Shown: in pieces, positions 16,469-27,203 of the stretch
Position numbering within the stretch: the stretch's first letter is position 1
How the letters are laid out: each line of letters opens with the position of its first letter
Source: Sphingomonadaceae bacterium
GTDB taxonomy: Bacteria; Pseudomonadota; Alphaproteobacteria; Sphingomonadales; Sphingomonadaceae
Reading direction: 5' to 3'
NCBI GenBank assembly: GCA_016462305.1
Contig: JAEMTM010000004.1
Span: 1-34,067, forward strand
Length of the DNA stretch: 34,067 nucleotides
Made by a program: the position numbers and the translations under genes
The notes under the pieces: generated by a model
Database searches by the model: none
What the model was told of the DNA's origin: nothing
The model's input: the letters and a program-made list of their open reading frames with translations, nothing else

Positions 16469-17695
16469 TTATCGAGAAATTTTCATCAGCCCCCAAAACT
16501 TGCGCTTGCCGCCATCCTCTTCGCGGCCAGCGTTTCCGGACTTCATGACGTTTTTCTTGAACAGATATACGCCAAGGCGCAGCAGCAGCAACGCGAACAG
16601 CAGTTGGCCGATAATCGCTACGCCATGATGCCATAATGTCGGCTCAAGCGCAGCGCGCCCGATCATCGCGTAGGGCGAACTGAATGGAAAGACGGCCGCA
16701 AATATCTCAATGGGTTCGCCCGTCTTGGTCAGCGCGAAGGCGGCGAAGAAAAAAATCACCATTTGCGCCATGGTTAATGGCGTCGAAACCGTCTGTACCT
16801 CGCGCACCGTTGACGCCATTGCGCCAATACCAAGGAATAAGGCACCAAACATCATATAAGCCATGATGAAATAGGTGAAGCATAGCGCCGCAAATGTCGG
16901 CCATCCGACCGCTGGCGTCGGAATGCTCGGCAAATCAGGATCAATGGCCATAAAGCCGATCAAGCCAATAATGGACCACATGGTTATGCCAACCAATGCC
17001 ATGGCGAGCATCGCAACCAGCTTGCCCAGAAACACCGATTCCATCGGGATCGACGCAGCCAAAATTTCGATAATCTTGTTCGATTTTTCCTCGACCAGAT
17101 TGGACAGCACCATGCCCGCCAGCAATAACGTGAGGAAAAATATCAGCGCCTGACCAATTTGCCCGGTGATGGTTCGTAGTTGCTTGTCATTATTGGCGCT
17201 TTCGGCAACGACATCAGGCGTGGCTTTTGGCAGTTGTACACTGCCGCCGCTAGACGCGTAACCGGCAAGAAGCTCAATGTCGGCGCGTTGCCCTTCGATG
17301 CTGCTTGCGGTTCCTGTTATGATGGGGTTCGCCAACGTCCCTGTGACCACCACGCTAAAATTATCCGCTTTTTTGTTGAGATACTCTTGGGGTCGTATCT
17401 GCTCTGCGGCTCCGTCGCCGACGATTTTCATATCGGCAAAATAACCATCGCCAAATGCTTTGGACAACGAGGCGCGTGCAGCCAAAAGCTTTTCAGAATC
17501 AGCCTGGGTTAGCGCGACCGCGACAAAGGGCCGCGACACGTCCCGCGCCATCTGCTCACCCAAATTGCCCGCCGCGAAGCCGGCCAGCACCGGAAATAAG
17601 GGACCAAGCAGAAAGAAGATGAACGCCTTGGAATAGACAATCGCGACAAAATCGCGGCGGGCAATGACGAAGGCGGCGCGGAAAGTCTCGCTCAT
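16469..17695 (-). CDS. ABC transporter permease (ABC-2/NatB-like)
   Basis: N-terminal TM, large extracytoplasmic region, multiple C-terminal TM helices with VLSNLVEEKSNKIIEILAASIPM; overlaps the ATPase gene start. Confidence 0.85.
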   Translation of the reverse strand: MSETFRAAFVIARRDFVAIVYSKAFIFFLLGPLFPVLAGFAAGNLGEQMARDVSRPFVAVALTQADSEKLLAARASLSKAFGDGYFADMKIVGDGAAEQIRPQEYLNKKADNFSVVVTGTLANPIITGTASSIEGQRADIELLAGYASSGGSVQLPKATPDVVAESANNDKQLRTITGQIGQALIFFLTLLLAGMVLSNLVEEKSNKIIEILAASIPMESVFLGKLVAMLAMALVGITMWSIIGLIGFMAIDPDLPSIPTPAVGWPTFAALCFTYFIMAYMMFGALFLGIGAMASTVREVQTVSTPLTMAQMVIFFFAAFALTKTGEPIEIFAAVFPFSSPYAMIGRAALEPTLWHHGVAIIGQLLFALLLLRLGVYLFKKNVMKSGNAGREEDGGKRKFWGLMKISR

Positions 17696-18624
17696 TTTGC
17701 GTCTCCCATGGCGGCACCATCCATTTCGGCGGCCACATCTTCGCCTGCAATCGCGACGAAGGCATCGTGCAGGCCGGGCCGTTCAATGGATAGCGACCGT
17801 ATGCCCGCTTTGCCCTTGACCAAAGCGGTCAGCAGCGGCTCCACGCCTGTTTCGGGCAAGGTGAAGTGCCAATGATGCCCTTCGGCCTTTGCCTGCGCAG
17901 GCAGAGCCGAGCGCCAAGGGCCATCAAGTGTTTCGGTTTCCAAATGCACTTGCGGACGCAAACGGTCACGGGCCTCCGACACCAGTCCATCAAAGCTGAT
18001 CTTGCCCTTTGCAATAATCGCGATGCGTTCGCACAAGCGTTCGGCATGGGCGATGACATGGGTGGAGAAAATAACGGTAACGCCTTTGGCAGCCTGCGCA
18101 CGGATCATCTTTTCGAGCTTTGCTTGATTTAGGGCATCAAGCCCGGAAAAAGGTTCATCAAGAACAATCAGCTTCGGGTCATGAACGATGGTGCCCATCA
18201 ACTGCACCGTCTGCGCCATACCTTTGGATAGCTGCCGGATTTGCCGGTCTGCGGCGTAACCAAGGCCAGCTTCTTCGAGCAAGGCGCGGCCTTTTCTCGC
18301 GCCTTCCCGGAGCGAAAGGCCGCGCAGCGCCCCCATGAAAGCAATAGTGTCAACGGCGCGCATTGATTGGTAAAGCCCGCGTTCTTCGGGCAAATAGCCC
18401 ACGTTACGCGACTGTGAGATGGGGCGGTCGGCACCAAGCAAGGTCCGCGTCCCGGCGTCGGGATCAATGATGCCAAGCAAGGTCCGCAGCATGGTTGTTT
18501 TGCCCGCGCCATTTGGACCCAATATGCCAAAAATGCTACCTTCGGGAATTTTCAAGTCCACACCATCGACCGCGCGAAAGCCGTCGAATTGCTTTACTAG
18601 GCCTTTTGCCTCTATTGCATACAT
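17692..18624 (-). CDS. ABC transporter ATP-binding protein (NatA-like)
   Basis: GPNGAGKTT Walker A, QLSKGMAQTVQL signature, LIVLDEPFSGLD Walker B. Confidence 0.92.
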   Translation of the reverse strand: MYAIEAKGLVKQFDGFRAVDGVDLKIPEGSIFGILGPNGAGKTTMLRTLLGIIDPDAGTRTLLGADRPISQSRNVGYLPEERGLYQSMRAVDTIAFMGALRGLSLREGARKGRALLEEAGLGYAADRQIRQLSKGMAQTVQLMGTIVHDPKLIVLDEPFSGLDALNQAKLEKMIRAQAAKGVTVIFSTHVIAHAERLCERIAIIAKGKISFDGLVSEARDRLRPQVHLETETLDGPWRSALPAQAKAEGHHWHFTLPETGVEPLLTALVKGKAGIRSLSIERPGLHDAFVAIAGEDVAAEMDGAAMGDAK

Positions 18625-18670
18625 TTTGATGTGCCCCGGAGTGTGTGAGGGTGTTGAATAAGGTCGGCGC

Positions 18671-19825
18671 GTGCAGAGGGAAGATAGAAATTTCGATAAC
18701 GCCTTGCAAGATAGGAATTTAGTTTACGCCTTGCAAGATCGTGCAAAAAGCGAAGGCTTTGCCGCCTTTGGCATTGCGCCTGGCCGTCTTGCGCCGGCTG
18801 CCGGCGTGCGACTTCGACAATGGCTGCGCGAAGGCTTGCATGGCGACATGCTCTGGATGGAAAGCCGCGCCGATGAACGCGCCAATCCGGACATCTTATG
18901 GCCCGAGGTCAAATCGGTCATCATGCTGGGGATGAGCTACGCCCCGGCGCAGGACCCCATGGTCCTTGCCGACCAAGACACGCGCGCACGCATTTCGGTC
19001 TATGCCCAAGGGCGCGATTATCATGATGTCGTGAAGGGCGCGCTCAAGCGGCTGGCGGGCTGGCTGGCGCATGAAGCAGGTGCAGGCGTTAAGGTTTTTG
19101 TGGATACCGCGCCCGTGATGGAGAAAGCCCTGGCGCAATCCGCAGGGCTTGGCTGGCAGGGTAAGCATAGCAATGTCGTGAGCAGGGAACATGGCAGTTG
19201 GCTGTTTTTGGGCGCGATCTATACCACCGCTGCGCTTGCGCCCGCTTTGCCCGCCGAAGACAGTTGTGGATCATGCCGTTTGTGCCAAGACATTTGCCCG
19301 ACCAATGCCTTTCCCGCGCCCTATCGCCTCGATGCCCGCCGCTGCATCTCTTATTTGACGATCGAGCATAAGGGGCCGATTGACTTCGAACTTCGGCCAT
19401 TAATGGGCAATCATATCTATGGCTGCGATGACTGTCTTGCCGTTTGTCCGTGGAACAAATTTGCCGAAACGGCCGCCGCGCATAAGGCGTTTTTGCCGCG
19501 CGCGGAACTGGTTGCGCCGCAGATTGCGGATTTATTGACATTGGATGATGCCGCATTCCGTAAGCTCTTTTCCGGATCGCCCATCAAACGGATCGGACGT
19601 GACCGGTTTGTACGCAATGTCCTGATCGCGGCTGGCAATGGCACTGATGCGGGACTTATTGCGCAGATTGAGGTGTTGCTGGCTGATCCTGCGCCTGTGG
19701 TGCGCGGTGCGGCGATTTGGGCGTTGGGGCGGCTGTCGCCTGAGGCGTTTGCGCAAAGGCGTATGGAATATTTGCCCACCGAGCGAGATAACTCGGTCCG
19801 TGCCGAGTGGGATGCCTCGACCTAG
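18671..19825 (+). CDS. queG: Epoxyqueuosine reductase
   Basis: Two 4Fe-4S motifs ([16 protein letters not shown]...[16 protein letters not shown]), [15 protein letters not shown]. Confidence 0.93.
   Translation: MQREDRNFDNALQDRNLVYALQDRAKSEGFAAFGIAPGRLAPAAGVRLRQWLREGLHGDMLWMESRADERANPDILWPEVKSVIMLGMSYAPAQDPMVLADQDTRARISVYAQGRDYHDVVKGALKRLAGWLAHEAGAGVKVFVDTAPVMEKALAQSAGLGWQGKHSNVVSREHGSWLFLGAIYTTAALAPALPAEDSCGSCRLCQDICPTNAFPAPYRLDARRCISYLTIEHKGPIDFELRPLMGNHIYGCDDCLAVCPWNKFAETAAAHKAFLPRAELVAPQIADLLTLDDAAFRKLFSGSPIKRIGRDRFVRNVLIAAGNGTDAGLIAQIEVLLADPAPVVRGAAIWALGRLSPEAFAQRRMEYLPTERDNSVRAEWDAST
18683..18736 (+). repeat. Two imperfect 27-bp tandem units at the queG 5' end
   Basis: GATAGAAATTTCGATAACGCCTTGCAA / GATAGGAATTTAGTTTACGCCTTGCAA, encoding [18 protein letters not shown]. 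Confidence 0.8.
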
Positions 19826-20214
19826 CGGCGTTGCAGCGCCTCAATGCAAGCGGCGCGGTCTACGGCGGCTCCGTCGCTTCTGCGTGCATCGACATAAGTG
19901 ACGACTTCGCGCGCGCCTTTGCGTTCGGGATAGAGAAACGCATCAAGGATGCAGGGCTTACCGACGAACTGCAGCTTGCGACCATAAACCTCGACAACGT
20001 CCAACCGTGGTTCGCCGAATAAGCGTTTTATGGCATTGGCGTCTTTACCAATCACGCCTTCAAGTCCGCGCGTTGCAATAACAGGACGGGGCGGGAAAGA
20101 CGCCGCCGTGCGTTCGGCCATTGCGGGCTGACGCGCTGGCGCTCGCGCCTCAGGCACCGAGACACAGCCCGCCAGCAACAGCGCGATTGCGGTGAGGGGG
20201 AGTGCTTGCTTCAT
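19822..20214 (-). CDS. Hypothetical lipoprotein
   Basis: [23 protein letters not shown] lipobox; overlaps the stop of the upstream EI24 gene. Confidence 0.75.
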   Translation of the reverse strand: MKQALPLTAIALLLAGCVSVPEARAPARQPAMAERTAASFPPRPVIATRGLEGVIGKDANAIKRLFGEPRLDVVEVYGRKLQFVGKPCILDAFLYPERKGAREVVTYVDARRSDGAAVDRAACIEALQRR

Positions 20215-20873
20215 AAATTCGAATTTCCTGCATGGACCCAATGGACCGCCGTGGCTGTGGCCAAAATGGGCACCAGAAGGTTGACAAGCGGCACCAGCAT
20301 TCCGGCAGTTCCCATTAGTCCCAGCGTCAGACGGGGCAGCTTGTTAATCGCGCCCTTTGCGCCATGACGCGCGATGAGCATGTCCTCCAAGTCCCGGCCC
20401 AAAAGCAACGCGTTGATCAACAGGAACGCGATGGCGGTGCCAACGCCGGTAAACAGCAGGAGCAGATAAAGCGGTAAAGCGAGGAGATTATAGCCCAGCA
20501 CGCGCATTATCGACCGCATGGCCAACTGCACGCCAGCGCCAAGGCTTGGCCGTTTGCCGAAAGCGGCTTGCCGTGGATAATGTCGATCCTCAACGGCATC
20601 GATGATGTCATCGGCAAAAACCCATGTTATCGCAACGGCGACAACGCGGAACAGCAAGACGACGGACAGAACGATAATGGCACCTGAGAGCAGGCCCGAC
20701 CAAAGGCTGTCATCATTCACATTGAGCCATCCAAACACCCATAGCAGGGCGAACCAGAGGCCAACGCCCAGAATGAGGATGCTGACGATAGTGAGAAGGA
20801 CTACCTTGACCAAGACAGCAAAGATACGCCTGTCTGACAGACTTTGGAACGAAAGCATCAGCGCCTGGATCAT
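20211..20873 (-). CDS. EI24 domain-containing (CysZ-like) membrane protein
   Basis: Multi-TM; ALPLYLLLLFTGVGTAIAFLLINALLLGRDLEDMLIARHG. Confidence 0.8.
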   Translation of the reverse strand: MIQALMLSFQSLSDRRIFAVLVKVVLLTIVSILILGVGLWFALLWVFGWLNVNDDSLWSGLLSGAIIVLSVVLLFRVVAVAITWVFADDIIDAVEDRHYPRQAAFGKRPSLGAGVQLAMRSIMRVLGYNLLALPLYLLLLFTGVGTAIAFLLINALLLGRDLEDMLIARHGAKGAINKLPRLTLGLMGTAGMLVPLVNLLVPILATATAVHWVHAGNSNL

Positions 20874-20946
20874 ATCGCCATTCTAAAGCGCTTGCCGGAA
20901 ATGTCCAACCCAACTAGGGGCGCGTTAGCTTTATGTAGGATTTTTC

Positions 20947-21942
20947 ATGACCGATACCCGCTTCGATGTCCTCGCAATTGGCAATGCCATTGTTGATATA
21001 ATCGCCGATACCGATGATGCTTTCATCGCAAGCGAAGGCCTCGCAAAGGGCAGCATGCAGCTTATCGACGAGGAACGCGCTCAGGCGCTTTACGGGCATA
21101 TGGGACCTGCCCGTGAAATCAGCGGCGGTTCGGCGGCGAACACCTTGGCTGGCCTTGCACGGCTTGGACATAAGACGGCGTTTATCGGGCAAGTTGCAAC
21201 CGATCAGCTTGGTGAAGTTTTCGCGCATGACATTCGTGCGGGCGGCATTCATTTCGACATTCCCGCCCGCGACGGTGCGCCATCGACAGCGCGTTGCTAC
21301 ATATTGGTCACGCCCGATGCGCAGCGCACGATGAACACCTTTTTGGGTGCGTCCCAATATCTGCCTCCATCGGTCATCGACACATCGCTGATCGAAAGCG
21401 CGGCGATCTTGTATCTTGAAGGCTATTTGTGGGACCCTGAAGAACCCCGCGCCGCCATGCGCACCGCCATTGATGTTGCGCGTGCGGCTGGCCGCAAGGT
21501 GGCTTTAACCTTGTCAGACGCATTTGTGATTTCGCGTCATGGTCCTGATTTCCTGGCCGAAATGGACGCTGGCCGGATTGACATTTTATTCGCTAACGCA
21601 GTTGAAATTTGCGCGCTGCACAACAGCGATGATTTCGAAGCTTCGGTTGCCGCTATCGCCGCCAAGGTTCCATTGCTCGTCTGCACGCGCGGCGAACATG
21701 GCGCGATTGCCGTCGAAAATGGTGTACGGACGGAAGTTGGTGCTGAACCAGTGGCGCAGTTGGTCGATACCACAGGCGCAGGGGACCTGTTTGCGTCCGG
21801 TGTGTTTGCGGGCCTTGCGCAGGGGCGCCCAATGGCGGAATGCCTGACCATGGGCGCGGTGTGCGCAGCGGAAATCATCTCGCATTATGGCGCGCGACCG
21901 GAAGCAGACATTGCTGATTTGGTTGCCAAGCGTTTACGTTAA
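20947..21942 (+). CDS. Adenosine kinase (PfkB family)
   Basis: DVLAIGNAIVDIIA, SGGSAANTLAGLARLG, DTTGAGDLFASGVFAGLA. Confidence 0.88.
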   Translation: MTDTRFDVLAIGNAIVDIIADTDDAFIASEGLAKGSMQLIDEERAQALYGHMGPAREISGGSAANTLAGLARLGHKTAFIGQVATDQLGEVFAHDIRAGGIHFDIPARDGAPSTARCYILVTPDAQRTMNTFLGASQYLPPSVIDTSLIESAAILYLEGYLWDPEEPRAAMRTAIDVARAAGRKVALTLSDAFVISRHGPDFLAEMDAGRIDILFANAVEICALHNSDDFEASVAAIAAKVPLLVCTRGEHGAIAVENGVRTEVGAEPVAQLVDTTGAGDLFASGVFAGLAQGRPMAECLTMGAVCAAEIISHYGARPEADIADLVAKRLR

Positions 21943-23435
21943 TCGCGTTTCTTGCGGAATAGGACCCGGTCTTCGGGGCCAAAGCCCCAGCGCCAGACGA
22001 TCCAGCCATAAAGACCGAGAATTGCGGGAATACCGATTGTGAGTTCAACCCATTCAAATCGGGCGGGCACGCTGACGATAATGAATCCAAGCAGCGCGGC
22101 AGCCGCGACGGCAATAAGCAGCGGCCAGCGCCAGACACGAATCGGCCGCCCAAGCAAATGCGACAGAAACCGGGATTTGATAAGCGACCCGATCCCAAGC
22201 GAGATCATCAGGCCGCACGCCACCGCTGTCGCCTGATATAGGCCGACATGTTCAGGCTTAATGGGTAAATCGTCGACGAGTATGATCAGGCCAACACTCA
22301 CCAATGCCTGCACCATGAGCATGCCGAGCGAGATCAAAAGATTTCGGTGGCGTGCCATATACACCAAGGCGGATTCGCTCACGACGGCGGTGGCGGCGGT
22401 AACCTCTGCTGCGAGCAAAAAGGCAAGCGCCATAGCGCCGCCAACAAATTGAGGGCCCACCAGCCCCATCACAGCCTCGCCCGGGATACCAAGCGCCAAT
22501 GCAATCCCCGCCTGCGCCGCTATGATCCAAAAGCCGACTTGGCCCACTTGCTTGGCGATTTCCGCATAGTTTTGCGTCTGCAAATTGCGGGTAATGACTG
22601 GCCCCAAAATTGGGTCGAAACTGGTTTTCAACTTCTGCGGCAAGCTCGCGACTTGTTGCGCGACATAATAGATTCCGACGACGGCTGGCGCGGCGAACAA
22701 GCCCAATATGGCCAGGTCAAGACGCCGGCTGCCCCATTCGGCTGCATCAGCAGCAGCGAGCGGCAGGCTGCGCCGCGCAATGCCAAGTGAACGCGTCGGG
22801 CTTGGCCGCCAACCGCGCGGAAGGCCATAGCTGCGCCATAAGGGCCACAGCGCAAAAACCAATGCCGCCGCCAAAGAGGCGATATAAGCTAGGATCAGGC
22901 CATCGCGGGCGGAATAGAAATAAAATACACCCGCAGCGATGCTGATCGCCCAAGGCTCGACAATGGCGCGTGCGCGTACGGTGGATAGGATGTCAAATTT
23001 ATAGGCAAGCGCGGACAGCGATATGTCCGTCGCCACAATCGCAAAAATCGCCAGCGGCAAGAATCGATCTAACCCGTTGATGCCGCTATTGGGAAACATG
23101 AATTGCGGCAACGCGATCAAAAATGCAGCGCCCAGCGCCGACGCGACCATCGCGGCGAGTAAGCAATCCGCGATGATATGGGCGTGCGGCCGATCATCCC
23201 TGGACAGCAGCTCCGCAAGACCCCGGCGCAGGCCAAGCGACCCAAGCTGGGCTGCAAATTCAACGATCAAAATAGCATAAGCAAAGCGGCCAAGTGCCTC
23301 GGGACCATAAAGCCGGCCTGCGATGAACAAGAATGGGATACGCGCCGCCAGCCGCAGCAGGAATCCAAAGACATTGGTGCGACCGCCCTTGGCGAGCGCT
23401 TGAATGTCTTCTTCTTCGGTTCTGGCTGTGGTCAA
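21939..23435 (-). CDS. Polysaccharide/lipopolysaccharide biosynthesis flippase-like protein (MOP superfamily)
   Basis: Multi-TM 498 aa with flippase-like N-terminus (NVFGFLLRLAARIPFLFIAGRLYGPEALGRFAYAILIVEFAAQLGSLGL). Confidence 0.8.
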   Translation of the reverse strand: MTTARTEEEDIQALAKGGRTNVFGFLLRLAARIPFLFIAGRLYGPEALGRFAYAILIVEFAAQLGSLGLRRGLAELLSRDDRPHAHIIADCLLAAMVASALGAAFLIALPQFMFPNSGINGLDRFLPLAIFAIVATDISLSALAYKFDILSTVRARAIVEPWAISIAAGVFYFYSARDGLILAYIASLAAALVFALWPLWRSYGLPRGWRPSPTRSLGIARRSLPLAAADAAEWGSRRLDLAILGLFAAPAVVGIYYVAQQVASLPQKLKTSFDPILGPVITRNLQTQNYAEIAKQVGQVGFWIIAAQAGIALALGIPGEAVMGLVGPQFVGGAMALAFLLAAEVTAATAVVSESALVYMARHRNLLISLGMLMVQALVSVGLIILVDDLPIKPEHVGLYQATAVACGLMISLGIGSLIKSRFLSHLLGRPIRVWRWPLLIAVAAAALLGFIIVSVPARFEWVELTIGIPAILGLYGWIVWRWGFGPEDRVLFRKKRD

Positions 23436-23476
23436 ATGGGGTCCTTTATGCGTGCACTAGCGGATTCAGGCCGAAG

Positions 23477-24472
23477 CTACCAGCTTTCGGACTTGAGTGG
23501 ACGGGCCAATAGCTCCTTCACTACAGCCTCCACGGTGGCCGCGCCAGCGAGTAACGCGCAAACGGCTGAAACGATTGGCATTTCGACAGACAGAGATGTG
23601 GCCGATTGCAAAAGCACTGGTGCGGTAAACGCGCCCTCGGCCACGGTCTTACGGTCGGCGAGCAGATTTTCCGCAGTTCGTCCTTGTCCAAGACCTCGGC
23701 CCAACGAGAAGTTTCGCGAGTTTTCCGAACTGCACGTCAGCACCAGATCGCCCAGCCCGGACAGCCCCGCAAGCGTTTCGGCTTTTGCACCGCGCGCAAG
23801 GCCGTAACGCTGCATTTCGGCAAAGCCGCGCGCGATTAACGCAGCGCGCGCATTCAGGCCAAGGCCAGCGCCGTCAACCACGCCACAGGCAATGGCGAGC
23901 ACATTTTTAACGGCACCGCCAATTTCCGCGCCAACGACATCATCGGACCAATAGGGACGGAAAGAAGGGGTGGCGATACTGCGCATCAGCGCCGAACCAA
24001 GCGCTGGGCTTGTGGTCGCAAGCGTCACGGCGGTTGGCTTTCCAGCCGCGACCTCATGCGCAAATGTAGGGCCGGAAAGCACAGCCAAAGGATTTTGCGG
24101 CCGCACATGCGCCGCGACGTCGGACACCAGCATTTGTGTGTCGGCCTCAATACCCTTGGCACATAGGATCATCGGCGCTTGCGTGTCGGGAAGTGCGGAT
24201 AAAGTCGCGCGCACATGCTGCGCCGGCGTGACGATCAACAACGCATCGCAACTGGCCATATGGGTAAGATCGGCGGTAGCTGCAATCTTTGGCGACAGCG
24301 GCATTCCGGGCAGAAACAGGGTGTTTTCATGTTGGACGTTCACGCTGCGCACGACATCTACTTCGCGGGCCCACAGCAAGACGTGTTCGTGAATTTGCGC
24401 CATGACTGCCGCAAGCGCAGTGCCCCATGCGCCGCCACCGATGATGCCGACGGGATAGCTGCCTGCGCTCAT
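23477..24472 (-). CDS. gpsA: NAD(P)-dependent glycerol-3-phosphate dehydrogenase
   Basis: [71 protein letters not shown]. Confidence 0.95.
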   Translation of the reverse strand: MSAGSYPVGIIGGGAWGTALAAVMAQIHEHVLLWAREVDVVRSVNVQHENTLFLPGMPLSPKIAATADLTHMASCDALLIVTPAQHVRATLSALPDTQAPMILCAKGIEADTQMLVSDVAAHVRPQNPLAVLSGPTFAHEVAAGKPTAVTLATTSPALGSALMRSIATPSFRPYWSDDVVGAEIGGAVKNVLAIACGVVDGAGLGLNARAALIARGFAEMQRYGLARGAKAETLAGLSGLGDLVLTCSSENSRNFSLGRGLGQGRTAENLLADRKTVAEGAFTAPVLLQSATSLSVEMPIVSAVCALLAGAATVEAVVKELLARPLKSESW

Positions 24473-25503
24473 GCTTTGACGCCTGCGCCGCGAGCGGGTG
24501 CGGCATGGGGGTCAAGCGGCCAACGCGGCCGCGCGACAAAGTCCAGCCCGTCCGTAAGGCCCATGCCAAACCGCTCTGCACCGGCCCAAGCGATCATAAC
24601 GCCATTGTCGGTACACAACCACAAGGGCGGCGCGACAAAGCGCATCCCACGTTGCGCAGATAGCTTTTCGAGCATTTCACGGATTGGCACATTGGCCGCA
24701 ACACCGCCAGCCACCACCAAGGCAGCAGGCGCATCGATGCGATCCAGCGTATAGCTTATGCGGTCATAGAGGCAGTCGATGACCGCCAATTGGAACGACG
24801 CGGCGATATCCTGTATCCTATACCGGCCCGATTCATGCGCGCGAAGGACTGCGCTTTTCAAACCGGCAAAGGAGAAATGCGGTTCATCCGCGCCTTTTAG
24901 CGGCCTTGGCAGGGGCACATTGTCGGCGTTGCCGATGGCGGCGGCGCGTTCTACCGCTGGCCCGCCGGGAAAGCCGAGACCCAAGATTTTCGCGGTCTTG
25001 TCAAACGCCTCGCCCACGGCATCATCGATGGTGGTCGCAAGACGGTTATAATCGCCAACGCCGTTGACGCGCAGCAACTGGCAATGGCCCCCCGACACAA
25101 GCAACAGCATATAAGGAAATTCCAGATCCGCATCGATAAGGCGCGGCGACAAGGCGTGGCCTTCAAGATGGTTGACGGCAATCAGCGGCTTACCCGATGC
25201 CATCGCAAGCGCCTTTGCCGTGACTAAACCTACCATCACGCCACCAATAAGGCCAGGGCCAGCGGTCGCGGCAATGGCATCAACGTCGTTTAGGGTAAGT
25301 CCGGCATCGGCCAACGCCGTTTCGACCAAGGGCGTCATCAACTCGGTATGCGCACGCGCCGCGATTTCGGGAACAACGCCGCCAAAGGCGCGGTGATGAT
25401 CCTCTTGCCCGGCCAAGGCATGGCTTAGGATTGTGCGATCGGACCGCACGATCGCCGCTGCGGTTTCGTCGCAGCTTGATTCAAGACCCAGGATGATTGC
25501 CAT
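24469..25503 (-). CDS. tsaD: tRNA N6-adenosine threonylcarbamoyltransferase
   Basis: [54 protein letters not shown]. Confidence 0.96.
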   Translation of the reverse strand: MAIILGLESSCDETAAAIVRSDRTILSHALAGQEDHHRAFGGVVPEIAARAHTELMTPLVETALADAGLTLNDVDAIAATAGPGLIGGVMVGLVTAKALAMASGKPLIAVNHLEGHALSPRLIDADLEFPYMLLLVSGGHCQLLRVNGVGDYNRLATTIDDAVGEAFDKTAKILGLGFPGGPAVERAAAIGNADNVPLPRPLKGADEPHFSFAGLKSAVLRAHESGRYRIQDIAASFQLAVIDCLYDRISYTLDRIDAPAALVVAGGVAANVPIREMLEKLSAQRGMRFVAPPLWLCTDNGVMIAWAGAERFGMGLTDGLDFVARPRWPLDPHAAPARGAGVKA

Positions 25504-25545
25504 ATTGCTTTCCCATAGGTGGACGCGCCGCTATGAACAAGCCGC

Positions 25546-26481
25546 ATGACATGTCCAATATTCACAGCCGAGCGGCCTTTACGCATCGGAACCCGTCGTT
25601 CTCCGCTGGCTTTGGCCCAGGCCGAGATGACCAGGGCGGCGATGAAAGCGGCGCATAATCTGCCCGATGACGCGGTGACGCTTGTTCCAATGCTGGCGAC
25701 GGGCGACAAGATTCAGGACAGGCCGCTCGCCGATATTGGCGGGAAAGCGCTTTGGACTAAGGAGTTGGAACGTGCGCTGATCGATGATCAGATTGATGTC
25801 GCCGTCCATTCGATGAAAGACGTCGAAACATGGCGGGCCGACATTTTTGTCATTTCTGCGATGCTGCCGCGCGCTGACGTCCATGACCGGTTGATTGGGG
25901 CTGCGTCGCTTGGTGATTTGAAGCAAGGTGCGCGTGTCGGCACGTCGAGCCCCAGGCGCACGGCGCAGCTGCAACGGGTGCGGCCTGATTTACAGATTGT
26001 GCCACTGCGGGGCAATGTCGCGACCCGGCTTGCGCATATTGCCGCAGGGGACGCCGATGCCACCCTGCTTGCTGCCGCAGGGCTTGACCGTTTGGATATG
26101 GCCGAGGTGGGCGCTGAACTATCGCTCGACGCGTTTTTGCCAGCCGCGTCCCAAGGCGCCGTCGGCATTGATCGATTGGCAAGCCGTGAAGACCTCTTTC
26201 CCATCACACAAGCAATTAACGACGCCGATACATTTGTTGCCGTTAATGCCGAGCGCGCGTTTCTCGCCGCTGTCGGGGGCAATTGCCATTCCCCGGTTGC
26301 GGCACTGGCGCGCATTGAAGGGTCGCAGGTCCGACTGCGCGCCGAGATTTTCACGGCAAACGGGCGCGAACTGCAATCGGGCGAATGTCTGTATGCGATT
26401 GGTGGCGATGGCCCGGCGCAGCTTGCGCAGCAATTATTGGGCCAAGCGAGCGCGGAGCTGCGCGGCATGTTCGCATCGTGA
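25546..26481 (+). CDS. hemC: Hydroxymethylbilane synthase
   Basis: RIGTRRSPLALAQAEM, GTSSPRRTAQLQRVRPDLQIVPLRGNVATRL, FLAAVGGNCHSPVAALA. Confidence 0.95.
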   Translation: MTCPIFTAERPLRIGTRRSPLALAQAEMTRAAMKAAHNLPDDAVTLVPMLATGDKIQDRPLADIGGKALWTKELERALIDDQIDVAVHSMKDVETWRADIFVISAMLPRADVHDRLIGAASLGDLKQGARVGTSSPRRTAQLQRVRPDLQIVPLRGNVATRLAHIAAGDADATLLAAAGLDRLDMAEVGAELSLDAFLPAASQGAVGIDRLASREDLFPITQAINDADTFVAVNAERAFLAAVGGNCHSPVAALARIEGSQVRLRAEIFTANGRELQSGECLYAIGGDGPAQLAQQLLGQASAELRGMFAS

Positions 26482-27203
26482 AGCTATTGATTATCCGTCC
26501 GCAACCTGGGGCGGATGCGACTGCGCATCGCCTACGCGCCGCCGGGCACGCGCCCATTCTCATGCCGTTGTTTTCCATTGAGCATCTGCCCGTGCAGCGG
26601 ATCTCGGCAGATGGTTATGACGCGATATTACTGACCAGCGGGAACGCCGTGCGCGCTGCGGTCGCGTTCCTGACACAGGACCATGCCAAGCCAATTTACG
26701 CCGTGGGCAGCGCCACCGCCAGCGCACTGCACAATTTGTCCGTGCCCGTTGCTAAAACCGGGTCTGAGGGCTTTGAGGCGCTGGTGCGGGTTGTGGTCGC
26801 CGATGGCCATCAACGATTGCTATGGCTGGCAGGCGAAGATCATAGCCCCATTCCGCATATCGATGATGTCCGTATCGACATTGAAATCGTTTACAGAAGC
26901 GCCACCGTCAGCACGCCCGATGACTTTGTGCGTCAAGTAACCGAAAGCGATGCCGTGGTCCTGCATTCGTCGCGCGCTGCCCAGCATTTTGCAGAGCTGT
27001 GTGCTATCACGGGCTTGCCGCGCGCCGACGTCACGCTCGCGACATTTTCGAAGGCTATTGCCAAGGCGGCTGGGGAGAATTGGGGGGCGATGATCATTGC
27101 CGACGCGCCCAATGATGCTGCATTGTTGAAAGCGATCCAAGGACAGTTTACACCCACGCATTGCAAAGACGAACGCGGCGCGGCTATTAAAGGACTGATA
27201 TGA
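26478..27203 (+). CDS. hemD: Uroporphyrinogen-III synthase
   Basis: MKLLIIRPQPGADATAHRLRAAGHAPILMPLF...ILLTSGNAVRAAV...VVLHSSRAAQHFAEL; GTG start overlapping the hemC stop (GTGA). Confidence 0.88.
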   Translation: MKLLIIRPQPGADATAHRLRAAGHAPILMPLFSIEHLPVQRISADGYDAILLTSGNAVRAAVAFLTQDHAKPIYAVGSATASALHNLSVPVAKTGSEGFEALVRVVVADGHQRLLWLAGEDHSPIPHIDDVRIDIEIVYRSATVSTPDDFVRQVTESDAVVLHSSRAAQHFAELCAITGLPRADVTLATFSKAIAKAAGENWGAMIIADAPNDAALLKAIQGQFTPTHCKDERGAAIKGLI

